Shown: positions 4,720 to 11,736, counted from the stretch's first letter. The stretch: DNA of 12,152 bases from RUG11462 sp045539315 (GCA_045539315.1 JAZQFC010000026.1:1-12152), one strand, 5' to 3'. Translations and numbers: made by a program. Notes: generated by a model from the letters alone, not told the origin.

Positions 4720-7099
4720 ACGTTGCAATTAGTTTGTAAATGTCCAAATATGTTTCTAAATCGTAGAAATGAGCATTATCAAGATTATCTAAGAATGGAA
4801 GTAACAAAGCAAATGCTAATGTAAGTCTTTCGTTTGGTGTAATATCTTCGTCATAATCTTCAACGATGCCATCTAACAAGAGGAATGTAGATAAATAATT
4901 GATATCTTCATCTTGTATATTATATACATCCTGAAAATCAACTGTTTCCAGTGTTTCTTTGAGTTCCTTCCAGGAATCTCGTTCATGTAATTTTTCTAAA
5001 AACTCAATATCAGAATTATTCGTAAGATTGATAATCTCCGCTTGTTTTTTTCTTTTTCTCTTTTGCTTATTTGCAAGAGATAAGATGATTTTTTTGTCCG
5101 CGGTATATTGACGAATAGCTTCCTCCACGAAATTATCACTATTAGGTGTGGTTCTTTTGATTTTTGCGATTTCTTCTTCTGGGTCAAACAACTTTGGAGG
5201 ATATTTTTTAGCCAAATCGTAAATTTGTTGAATTCTGTCCTTTTTGTGTTTTATCAACAATTTAGACATTTTGTTCAATCGTGAAATAAATTCTTCTTTG
5301 CTTGAATTAGAATAAATTTCAAAAAAATCATCAGGTAAATCGATATTTTTTAATTGGCATATAGTTTTTATAGAATCAATCTTAGCGCCGACTGACTCAT
5401 ATATTACCTGGTCAATTTTGTCGTTAGCCATATCAGCAGTTTTATCTTCCTTGAATCTAATTCGCCCATTTTTGAAAAACTCGAGAGGATAATTGTCTTC
5501 GATATCTTGAAGAGCTTTGTTTTTCCAGACGATTTCAAAAGAATAATCTGGGTATAAAAGAATTTTGTCAATCAATAGATTAAGAATTTCTTTCTTCTCT
5601 TCGGTAGAAAGAGCGAAATAGTTAAGATTTTGTTTTGCATGAATTAACTTATTTGTTTGAGAATTATATGAAAGCTCGTAACGAAGTTCGCTAATTTCTC
5701 TTGACAAGTTATTTATTTTGAGTTGAATTCGTTTTTTGGCTTCTGCTTCAAAGTCGGCAAATGATTCAAACAAGACATCCATTTCTTTTTCTTTTTCTTC
5801 TATTTGTTTATTAATACTTTTGTTGTGTTCATCTATTTCTTTATATGCATTGATTAGGTGCAAATAATATTTGGTAATACATAAGCCGATTTTAATCCTT
5901 AAATCTTCAAATGCTTCAGGACATGTTTTGCCCGTTTCGGCAAATTTAACATCGCATTTGTGTAGACCAACTCTTCCATAACAAGATAACGTAACCCTAT
6001 GAGAATATGTTTTTACAGCGAGCCCACAATTTGCACACTTGATTAATCCTGTCAACTCTTGAAGTCTTCCAATTTTATTACTCCTACACAGTTGCTTGTT
6101 TTTTGCAAGCTTCTCTTGTACTTCGACAAATGTTTTACTTTCAATAATTCCTTCAATATTTGTCAAAAACGCTCTTCTCTCTTTATAATCGGTATAGGTT
6201 CGAACGGTGTTGTGGGACGAAGGTCGTTTGTTGATTATCATTGCTGAATGGGTGCCATCCCATTTTTCTTTTGGAGACATAAAATTATAGTCTTCATTGG
6301 TTTCGTTATCGTTGCCATGGGGGAAATAAACTTTATGAAGATAATCATAAAGCAATATATCTGCTTTAACATAGATAGGATTTCTCAATATTCTTCCAAC
6401 TGTTACACTGGTAAAGGTTGACCCATTTTTACCAGTGATTCCTTTGTCTTCAATGATTTTTGCAAGTTTTCCAAGAGAAATACCAGCAGTATCATGATAT
6501 ATGTTAAAAATTTCTTTAACTATTTCAATTTCTTCTGCGATTGGGATTAAGGTAGGTATACCATCTTTTTTGCCAAGTGAAAAACCAAAAGGCGGTTTGC
6601 CACCAGGCCAAGAACCTCTTTTTTGAGTTCTACTGAAATAATTGTCCCGAACACGAGCTGCTGTGTTTTTTCTTTCCTGCTCTGCAAAAGCCATAAGTAT
6701 ATTAGTAATAAGGTCATCGTTTTTATTTAATTCTGGCTCAGAATAAGAATGAATTTCAACATTGTGCTCTTTGAAATCTTCTTTTAAATTTAAATAGTCG
6801 AGCAACTTTCTGCTCATTCTATCCAATTTGTAGGTAAAAATACAAGATATTTTATTTTCATCTACGTCAGCCAACATTTTCTGAAAATCAGGTCGATTAA
6901 TGTTTTTCCCTGAAAACCCTTCGTCTGCATAAACAAATACAGGTCCTGCGTATTCTTTGGCTTTAGCCATATTCAAGCAATAATCAATTTGTTGTTCGAT
7001 AGATATACTATTTTCTTTTTCCACCGATTGACGAGCGTATATGGCGATAGGTTTGTCAAAGGTAGATTTGTTTTCACCGTGTATAATTATCTTTTCCAT
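4718..7099 (-). CDS. large serine recombinase with long C-terminal extension
   Basis: The 793-residue product starts at ATG 7099 after AAAGGAA. Residues 15-150 are the resolvase catalytic domain: AIYARQSVEKE with nucleophile Ser25 and Arg23, YADEGFSGKNINRPDFQKML (57-76), YKLDRMSR (90-97) and the helix AFAEQERKNTAARV. Residues about 163-345 are the recombinase DNA-binding domain (GSWPGGKPPFGF, then SVTVGRILRNPIY). A zinc ribbon follows (Cys355, Cys358, Cys373, Cys382), then a coiled coil (about 420-480) of the kind that controls synapsis and direction. Ordinary members end shortly after the segment around 500-530 (ILNLLIDKILLYPDYSFEIVW). Here about 250 further helical, charged residues follow, with a basic KQKRKRKKQ patch (678-686) and an acidic C-terminus; I do not recognise them. 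The gene reads away from an interrupted deacetylase gene, the usual arrangement for an integrase beside its attachment site. It probably integrates and excises the element. Confidence 0.93.
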   Translation of the reverse strand: MEKIIIHGENKSTFDKPIAIYARQSVEKENSISIEQQIDYCLNMAKAKEYAGPVFVYADEGFSGKNINRPDFQKMLADVDENKISCIFTYKLDRMSRKLLDYLNLKEDFKEHNVEIHSYSEPELNKNDDLITNILMAFAEQERKNTAARVRDNYFSRTQKRGSWPGGKPPFGFSLGKKDGIPTLIPIAEEIEIVKEIFNIYHDTAGISLGKLAKIIEDKGITGKNGSTFTSVTVGRILRNPIYVKADILLYDYLHKVYFPHGNDNETNEDYNFMSPKEKWDGTHSAMIINKRPSSHNTVRTYTDYKERRAFLTNIEGIIESKTFVEVQEKLAKNKQLCRSNKIGRLQELTGLIKCANCGLAVKTYSHRVTLSCYGRVGLHKCDVKFAETGKTCPEAFEDLRIKIGLCITKYYLHLINAYKEIDEHNKSINKQIEEKEKEMDVLFESFADFEAEAKKRIQLKINNLSREISELRYELSYNSQTNKLIHAKQNLNYFALSTEEKKEILNLLIDKILLYPDYSFEIVWKNKALQDIEDNYPLEFFKNGRIRFKEDKTADMANDKIDQVIYESVGAKIDSIKTICQLKNIDLPDDFFEIYSNSSKEEFISRLNKMSKLLIKHKKDRIQQIYDLAKKYPPKLFDPEEEIAKIKRTTPNSDNFVEEAIRQYTADKKIILSLANKQKRKRKKQAEIINLTNNSDIEFLEKLHERDSWKELKETLETVDFQDVYNIQDEDINYLSTFLLLDGIVEDYDEDITPNERLTLAFALLLPFLDNLDNAHFYDLETYLDIYKLIAT

Positions 7100-7229
7100 T
7101 ATTATTCCTTTCTTCTGCGTTTCCTATTATTGTGTTAATCTTGTGTACTAATTTTATTATTTCCGAATCTGTAAGTGATTCTACGGACTTCTTGGCATTT
7201 AGTATGTTTAATACTATGCTTCTGTCCAT
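7074..7229 (-). CDS. possible small 51-residue protein overlapping the recombinase start
   Basis: A frame from ATG 7229 to TGA 7074 encodes a helical product, starting MDRSIVLNILNAKKSVESLT and continuing DSEIIKLVHKINTIIGNAEE, then an Asn/Lys tail. It overlaps the first 26 bases of the recombinase gene in another frame, as translationally coupled genes often do. Against it: no ribosome site precedes the ATG, and the best promoter (7230-7258) would begin transcription downstream of that ATG. It lies in the same frame as the truncated deacetylase, one stop and one codon after it. If real it could be a regulator or directionality factor; I give it as a weak call. Confidence 0.3.
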   Translation of the reverse strand: MDRSIVLNILNAKKSVESLTDSEIIKLVHKINTIIGNAEERNNNGKDNYTR

Positions 7230-7258
7230 ATTCTAACACATTATTACTTTCGTGTCAA
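7230..7258 (-). promoter_or_regulatory. near-consensus promoter straddling the element junction
   Basis: On the reverse strand TTGACA (7258-7253) and TAGAAT (7235-7230) are exactly 17 bases apart, eleven of twelve consensus bases. It would start an mRNA near 7223 and give the serine recombinase a leader of about 120 bases. The -35 box contains the last deacetylase-like codon (GAC) while the -10 box lies on the element side. Confidence 0.65.
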
Positions 7259-7802
7259 TCGTTTCAATTGACCATTGCACACAGAACATATTAACAGAAG
7301 AAAGCGCGTCTATTAAATTATTGTCATACTCGCCGTAAGGGGCGCGAAACAAAGTCGGTCGCCTGCCTGTAATTTTCTCGATTTTGTCGTTACAAGTGTT
7401 AATTTCATCGGTCATCTGCTCAATTGTCAGTGTCGGCATATGAGGGTGGGTGTTTGAGTGATTTTGTATCTCGTGGCCGGCGTCAAAGAGTGCCTTAACG
7501 CTTTCGGGGTGCTTATCAACCCAGTCGCCCACCACAAAAAAAGTAACATTAATATTATATTTTTCAAAAATCTCAATCAATCGCCCAGTATCCTCATCTC
7601 CCCAAGCGGCGTCGAATGAGAGGGCGATTTGTTTTTTGCTCGTTTCGGTGCAATAGATAGGCAGTTTTTTGGTGTTTGCTGTGGTGGTCAGCGTTTTATC
7701 CCATCCTGCCGCGCAAAAAATGCTTAAAAACGCAACCGAAAACGCCAAACTCAATGCTATTACCGTCTTTTTGCCTATAATAAAAAACTTAAACTTTTTC
7801 AT
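7233..7802 (-). pseudogene. polysaccharide deacetylase (PdaB-like, NodB domain), truncated by element insertion
   Basis: The 189-residue frame starts at 7802 after AAAGGAGAGG. Residues 1-34 are a basic N-terminus and one membrane segment (TVIALSLAFSVAFLSIFCAA), so the enzyme would act outside the membrane. The NodB fold follows: motif 1 SFDAAWGDEDT with the catalytic/metal Asp64, motif 2 NHSNTHPHM with metal ligands His115 and His119, and motif 3 RAPYGEYD. Motif 4 begins as WSIETID, but the usual Trp and all later sequence are missing, including motif 5 with its His. Intact relatives are about 60-70 residues longer. The FDAAWG form is typical of the sporulation protein PdaB group, which modifies cell wall or cortex glycans. 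The lost 3' end is expected at the other end of the serine-recombinase element. As it stands the product should be inactive. Confidence 0.85.
7245..7258. other. probable attachment-site junction inside the deacetylase gene
   Basis: On the reverse strand the deacetylase frame keeps family sequence through WSIETID and then departs (TKVIMC, stop). The family normally has Asp-Trp here, so the join lies at or just after the GAC codon (7256-7254), uncertain by several bases. An inverted repeat GTCAAT/ATTGAC with a seven-base gap (7254-7272) touches it. The matching second end is not in the window. Confidence 0.55.
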
Positions 7803-7842
7803 AAAACCTCTCCTTTGTTAATACCTATTCACAAAGGTTTGT

Positions 7843-7871
7843 ACTATATGAAAAATATCACAACATATAAA
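7843..7871 (-). promoter_or_regulatory. candidate deacetylase promoter
   Basis: On the reverse strand TTTATA (7871-7866) and TATAGT (7848-7843) are 17 bases apart, a fair vegetative match. The -10 region also reads CATATAGT (7850-7843), close to the CATACA-type -10 of the mother-cell sigma-E of sporulation, but the matching -35 is poor. The two readings cannot be separated by eye. Confidence 0.35.
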
Positions 7872-7902
7872 AAGAAACGGAAAACTAGTTTTCCGTGTCT
7901 TT
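7871..7902 (-). terminator. Rho-independent terminator of the PASTA protein gene
   Basis: ACGGAAAACT (7877-7886) and AGTTTTCCGT (7887-7896) form a perfect palindrome, extended by AAAGA/TCTTT with one mismatch. On the reverse strand it is followed by TTTCTTTTTATA. It separates the PASTA gene from the deacetylase gene. Confidence 0.8.
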
Positions 7903-7911
7903 AATTTTTAC

Positions 7912-9630
7912 TTATTCAACCGGTTGGGTTGGTTTTGTTGTTTTTGTTGCTTTTGTTTTCTTTGCGGTTTGTGGAATTGTTGTCGAAGTTGGTGGCGCAG
8001 TTGTTGTGGTTGTGGTGGTAGTTGTAGTGGTAACATAGGTGTTCATATTAATGATAACCTTTGTATATTTACTAACAGTTTCGCCAATGCTTGGGGAAAT
8101 ATCAACAACGCATTCAGGCAAAATACTTGTATTATATTTCTCGCCAAAACTGATGTTTTCATACAAGAAACCTGCCTTTAACAACTCAATAACAGCCTCT
8201 TCTTTGGTCATATTTGTAAGATTAGGAATTACTGTCATTTCATTTCCGCCACTAATTTCAATTTTTATAACTTGACTACCTGAAATGTAACTGCCGGCTT
8301 CTGGCGACTGCGAAAGAATTTTGCCAACAGGCTCGCTACTAGGCACAGATTTAACAATTTCAAAGGTAAATCTTGCTCTGGTTTTGATGTATTCAGGCGC
8401 AGACAAAATGTCGCTATACAAAAGCCCTACAAAATTCGGCACCTCATCAGAATCAAAATAAACGCTTTGAGGTTGCGCCGAAGTTGAGGTCACGGTTGTG
8501 GTTTCTTCAACTTCAGGGTCTGTAGTTTCTTTAGAAATCATCCACATTCCGCCCAAAATTATCAATAAAACAAGCGCTGTTGAACAAACAGAAATGGTAA
8601 TGATTTTGTTTCTGTATTGTTTACTTGCAACTGCCTTTACTTCGCCTGTTTTTTCGTTGTATTTAGCGCTTAATTTCGGTGTAGCCGAAAGTTCTGCCTT
8701 AAAATCTTCAACAGACTTTGTTCTTTCTTCAGGCATAATTTCAAGCGCATTTGCCAAAGCCGAAAGCGCATTGCCAGGAAGGTCTTTTGCAACCGCTGCC
8801 GGCACGGTCATAGTGTCTTCTGTTATTCTTACGGTTGCCTCGGCAGGCGGATTACCAACCAAAATTCTATACATCAAAGCGCCAAGCGCATAAATATCTG
8901 TCCAAGGGCCCTCGTTTCCATCAAACCCATATTGCTCAATTGCCGCATAGCCTTTGTGCAAACTTGCTTGCAGACTTGTACGAGCGGTGCGCGCATCATG
9001 AATACAAAATTCGGTTAATCTCAATTTTCCGTCTTTACCAACCAAAATTGTATCAGGCGAGATGCCTCTGTGAAGAATATCAACCGCGTGAAGCGATGAA
9101 ATTGTTGACAAAAGCGGAATAAAAAGCGGTCTGAATTGCTCATAAGTCAAAACACCGCCATTGCGAAGCAAAAAGTCACGCAAGGTTATCGCCTCAACAT
9201 ATTCGGTTACATAATATGTTGTGCCGTTTTGCTCAAAAATATCGGTAATATTCAAAAGCCCTGCAAACCCATTAAGATGAGAAAGCGAGCGAGCAAGAGC
9301 CGAAAATTCTTGTCTTGCCTTGTCAAAATCAAAACCATATTCCTGATAAGGTTTTACCAATGTGTTAATTCTCTCGGCAATGCCAGATGGGAAAAACTCA
9401 CGCACTCTGACAGGGGTTTTTGCGCTCTCGTCATACGCGATATATGTAAAACCTTCGCCGTTTTCATTTAAAACCTTGCCAATGTGGTATCTGTTTTGCA
9501 ACAAAGTTTTTATCGGCAAAGCATTAGGCGAGTTTTCGTCACTCGAATCAAATTTACAATAAGGACATTCAGGCGAAAAGTCAGGCTTTTCACGCATACA
9601 GCCAAAACAAAGCTTTTCAATTTCTGCCAT
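7912..9630 (-). CDS. membrane pseudokinase with zinc ribbon and two PASTA domains (PrkC/Stk-like)
   Basis: The 572-residue product starts at 9630 after AGGAGG. Domains in order: zinc ribbon (Cys8, Cys11, Cys22, Cys25); Ser/Thr kinase fold (about 48-312) with glycine-loop remnant NGEGFTYIAYD; one membrane segment (about 343-365, IITISVCSTALVLLIILGG); PASTA 1 (about 395-462, VPNFVGLLYSDIL...SQSPEAGSYIS); PASTA 2 (about 465-531, VIPNLTNMTKEEAVIELLKAG); and a Thr-rich tail with eleven Thr in a row. Known PrkC/Stk proteins have an inside kinase and outside PASTA domains that bind cell wall fragments. Here the catalytic set is broken: the VAIK Lys is Arg77 (VRVREFFP), HRD is HRG (Gly189), the catalytic-loop Asn is Thr194, and DFG is EFC (Glu207, Cys209). 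Structural parts such as WTDIYALG remain. It is predicted to sense cell wall state or scaffold partners without phosphorylating. It has its own promoter and terminator. Confidence 0.9.
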   Translation of the reverse strand: MAEIEKLCFGCMREKPDFSPECPYCKFDSSDENSPNALPIKTLLQNRYHIGKVLNENGEGFTYIAYDESAKTPVRVREFFPSGIAERINTLVKPYQEYGFDFDKARQEFSALARSLSHLNGFAGLLNITDIFEQNGTTYYVTEYVEAITLRDFLLRNGGVLTYEQFRPLFIPLLSTISSLHAVDILHRGISPDTILVGKDGKLRLTEFCIHDARTARTSLQASLHKGYAAIEQYGFDGNEGPWTDIYALGALMYRILVGNPPAEATVRITEDTMTVPAAVAKDLPGNALSALANALEIMPEERTKSVEDFKAELSATPKLSAKYNEKTGEVKAVASKQYRNKIITISVCSTALVLLIILGGMWMISKETTDPEVEETTTVTSTSAQPQSVYFDSDEVPNFVGLLYSDILSAPEYIKTRARFTFEIVKSVPSSEPVGKILSQSPEAGSYISGSQVIKIEISGGNEMTVIPNLTNMTKEEAVIELLKAGFLYENISFGEKYNTSILPECVVDISPSIGETVSKYTKVIINMNTYVTTTTTTTTTTTAPPTSTTIPQTAKKTKATKTTKPTQPVE

Positions 9631-9659
9631 AAATAAACCTCCTAAAAAATCTAACTCTT

Positions 9660-9688
9660 ATTATAACATTATAATCGAGTTTCTTCAA
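9660..9688 (-). promoter_or_regulatory. promoter of the PASTA pseudokinase gene
   Basis: On the reverse strand TTGAAG (9688-9683) and TATAAT (9665-9660) are 17 bases apart, with an AGGAGG ribosome site at 9643-9638. Two further TATAAT copies lie upstream (9674-9669 and 9696-9691), so alternative starts are possible. Confidence 0.7.
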
Positions 9689-9719
9689 GCATTATAACAA
9701 AACTGTAATTATTATGTGT

Positions 9720-10270
9720 GTCGGCAGGATGGTGGAGGGGTTGTTTGGTCCATCATCCGCCTTGCCACTTCGTGTCAAGCCACCTTCTTCCAAAAGAAGG
9801 CTCTGTAGGTATCGCCTTTGGCGATGAATTTTAAAAGATTCTTGCGTTTCGTAGGGACTTCGCGTCCTCGACTGTCCGCCTTAAAAGATTCTTCACGTGC
9901 GCTTACGAATGACGGCGGGATGTGGGCATCCCGCCCTACGATAAATCTAAAATATATTCGTAGGGGTCGGCATCCTTGACGACCCTTGTTCTCTCGGTGC
10001 GTGTGGGAAGTAAGCACCCATTAGACGAACGAAGTGAGGCGCAAGGTTCTGGGGCACCCATTCAAAATCTTTGATTTTGTTAATGGGTCAGGTCCTTACA
10101 ATAAAATTTTTATTCTATCGTAGGGGAGGGGCTTAAGCTCCTCCCGAAAATAGAGGGTGTCCAATGAACGCCCTTACAAAAAATCTAAAATCGTGTCATT
10201 CCGAGCGTAGCCGAGGAATCTTTATTAAGAATCTCAAGAAAAGATTCTTCACTAACGTTCAGAATGACGG
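9720..10270. repeat. cluster of interspersed palindromic repeats, no gene
   Basis: The base composition is visibly more GC-rich than the neighbours. Units include a 10-bp hairpin (GGATGGTGGA at 9727-9736 with 9749-9758), a 9-bp hairpin GGCGGGATG/CATCCCGCC (9914-9935), GGGTCG/CGACCC (9964-9985), a 14-bp hairpin with a two-base bulge (10056-10088), an 11-bp arm palindrome (10124-10145) and a longer MITE-like unit (10194-10268). The string CGTAGGG occurs three times (from 9849, 9959 and 10119) and once inverted (CCCTACG, 9934-9940). Such units recur across many bacterial genomes between genes. The open frames here (for example reverse 10017-9775 and forward 10164-10364) run through the repeats and are not real genes. 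Confidence 0.8.
10194..10268. repeat. MITE-like inverted repeat unit
   Basis: The 28-base arms (10194-10221 and 10241-10268) match at 21 positions: outer GTCATTC/GAATGAC and inner GAATCTT/AAGATTC are kept. A second, partial copy of the right arm lies at 9883-9915 (AAAAGATTCTTCAC...GAATGACGG). The 'GTCATTC..GAGCG..GAATCTT' type is a widespread interspersed repeat. No transposase is present. Confidence 0.7.
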
Positions 10271-10275
10271 AAGGC

Positions 10276-10321
10276 TTATGTTAAATTGTGATATTGAATT
10301 TATGTTAAATTGTGATATTGA
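10276..10321. repeat. two direct repeats just upstream of the decarboxylase promoter
   Basis: A 22-base unit beginning TTATGTTAAATTGTG and ending ATATTGA occurs at 10276-10297 and again at 10300-10321, a period of 24 bases. It ends three bases before the -35 box, where an activator would bind. It may equally be a simple tandem duplication. Confidence 0.6.
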
Positions 10322-10323
10322 TA

Positions 10324-10352
10324 TTGACAATAATAAAAATGTATATTATAAT
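10324..10352 (+). promoter_or_regulatory. perfect-consensus promoter of the decarboxylase operon
   Basis: TTGACA (10324-10329) and TATAAT (10347-10352) are exactly 17 bases apart, all twelve bases matching. The predicted leader is about 43 bases and ends in GGAGGAG (10389-10395). Confidence 0.9.
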
Positions 10353-10401
10353 TTTATCGGCTAATCACAAATTTTTAAAATAAAAAACGGAGGAGATTTT
10401 T

Positions 10402-11493
10402 ATGAATATTCTTTATGAAAACCTATTAGCGTTTTCATGGCAACAAGTTGTTATGATTATAATAGGTCTTGTGCTCATTTACCTTGCTATCAAGAAGGAA
10501 ATGGAGCCAACATTACTTTTACCAATGGGTTTTGGCACAATTTTGGTTAACGTACCTTTTTCAGACGCGTTAACAGGTCCGATTAAAGAGTTGTATCACG
10601 CAGGTATCGCAAACGAATTGTTCCCACTTCTTTTGTTCATCGGTATTGGTGCTATGATAGACTTTGGTCCGCTTCTTACAAACCCTAAACTTATGTTATT
10701 TGGTGCGGCAGCACAGTTCGGTATCTTCTTTACATTAGCAATGGCAAGAATGTTCTTCCCTGAACTTGATGCGGCTTCAATTGCAATTATCGGTGCGGCA
10801 GATGGTCCTACATCTATTGCAGTTGCTAATACTTTAGGCTCTCAATATGTTGGTGCTATCACAGTTGCGGCGTATTCGTATATGGCATTAGTTCCAATTA
10901 TTCAACCACCTGTAATCAAGGCGCTTACAACTAAAAAAGAAAGACTTATAAGAATGCCTTATCAACAAAAAAACGTTTCAAAACTTACAAAAATTATGTT
11001 CCCTATCATTATTACTATCGTAGTTTCTGCAGTTATTCCACAGGCTACTGCTTTGATTGGTTTCTTGATGTTTGGTAACTTAATTCGTGAGTGTGGTGTG
11101 CTTAATTCACTTTCTGAAACAGCGCAAAATGTTCTTGCAAACTTGATAACAATTTTCCTTGGTATCTCTGTTGCGTTTAATATGACAGGCGAAAAATTCT
11201 TAAAACTTGATACACTTTTGATTTTAGGTTTAGGCTTTGTTGCATTCGTTGTTGATACTGCAGGCGGTGTATTGTTTGCAAAACTTATCAATGTTTTCTC
11301 AAAAACAAAAATCAACCCAATGATTGGTGCGGCAGGTATTTCTGCATTTCCAATGTCAGGCAGAATTGTTCATAAAATGGGACTTCAAGAAGACCCACAA
11401 AACTTCTTGCTTATGCATTCAATCGGTGTAAACGTATCAGGACAAATTGCATCAGTTATTGCTGGTGGCATAATCCTCAATTTCTTTGCATAA
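10402..11493 (+). CDS. sodium-translocating decarboxylase, beta subunit (OadB/GcdB/MmdB family)
   Basis: The 363-residue product is a very hydrophobic polytopic membrane protein of the usual length for this family. Family signatures are EPTLLLPMGFG near the N-terminus, GIGAMIDFGPLL (81-92), GAADGPTSIAVAN (131-143) with the functional Asp134, INPMIGAAGISAFPMSGR (304-321) and HSIGVNVSGQIASVIAGG (339-356). In this family the beta subunit removes the carboxyl group from the biotin carrier in exchange for sodium pumped across the membrane. Oxaloacetate, methylmalonyl-CoA and glutaconyl-CoA enzymes share it, so the substrate cannot be told here. PMSGR replaces the PMSAR I expect. The gene is followed 16 bases later by a small gamma-like subunit, but no carboxyltransferase or biotin-carrier gene is in the window. 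The start has an excellent ribosome site. Confidence 0.93.
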   Translation: MNILYENLLAFSWQQVVMIIIGLVLIYLAIKKEMEPTLLLPMGFGTILVNVPFSDALTGPIKELYHAGIANELFPLLLFIGIGAMIDFGPLLTNPKLMLFGAAAQFGIFFTLAMARMFFPELDAASIAIIGAADGPTSIAVANTLGSQYVGAITVAAYSYMALVPIIQPPVIKALTTKKERLIRMPYQQKNVSKLTKIMFPIIITIVVSAVIPQATALIGFLMFGNLIRECGVLNSLSETAQNVLANLITIFLGISVAFNMTGEKFLKLDTLLILGLGFVAFVVDTAGGVLFAKLINVFSKTKINPMIGAAGISAFPMSGRIVHKMGLQEDPQNFLLMHSIGVNVSGQIASVIAGGIILNFFA

Positions 11494-11509
11494 AGGATGG
11501 TGACAACTT

Positions 11510-11725
11510 ATGAAATTATTAAATATGTTTTTTAATCTTTTAAGCAAAGATGTTGTTGCTACTGCCGCTACTTCTGCTAGTGGCGATATAAACAACATTA
11601 CTTTTGAACCACAAAGATTTTTAGAAATGCTCGGTTATATGGGCAAAGGAATGCTTGTAATTTTTGTTCTTATAGGCGTAATTATTTTGGTAACAATGCT
11701 TATAAACAAAATCTTTTCTAAATAA
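11510..11725 (+). CDS. small gamma-like subunit of the sodium-pump decarboxylase (OadG type)
   Basis: The 71-residue product has an N-terminal amphipathic stretch, a short polar part, and one membrane segment at about 47-65 (GMLVIFVLIGVIILVTML) followed by a basic end, INKIFSK. One N-terminal-to-middle membrane helix with GKGMLVIF and a short tail is the pattern of OadG/MmdD-like subunits, which hold the membrane pump to the carboxyltransferase. The usual long Pro/Ala-rich tail with a zinc-binding His is absent, so it is a minimal version. It follows the beta subunit gene by 16 bases with a GGATGGTGA ribosome site, so it belongs to the same mRNA, which ends at 11737-11769. The assignment rests on context as much as on sequence. 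Confidence 0.7.
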   Translation: MKLLNMFFNLLSKDVVATAATSASGDINNITFEPQRFLEMLGYMGKGMLVIFVLIGVIILVTMLINKIFSK

Positions 11726-11736
11726 TTGTAGAAAAT

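Noticed and set aside
7843..7871. Sigma-E promoter in front of the deacetylase as proof of sporulation control
   Set aside because: The CATATAGT box fits, but the -35 does not, and a vegetative reading fits about as well, so I keep it only as a candidate promoter.
7924..9562. Several forward frames of 66-131 residues opposite the PASTA protein
   Set aside because: They are antisense shadows of a clear coding frame; Cys/Trp-rich 7924-8181 is simply the complement of the Thr-rich tail.
9775..10364. Open frames in the repeat cluster (reverse 10017-9775, forward 10164-10364)
   Set aside because: They translate palindromic interspersed repeats and lack protein-like composition or good starts.
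10962..11315. Reverse 117-residue frame
   Set aside because: Antisense shadow of the decarboxylase beta subunit with no ribosome site.
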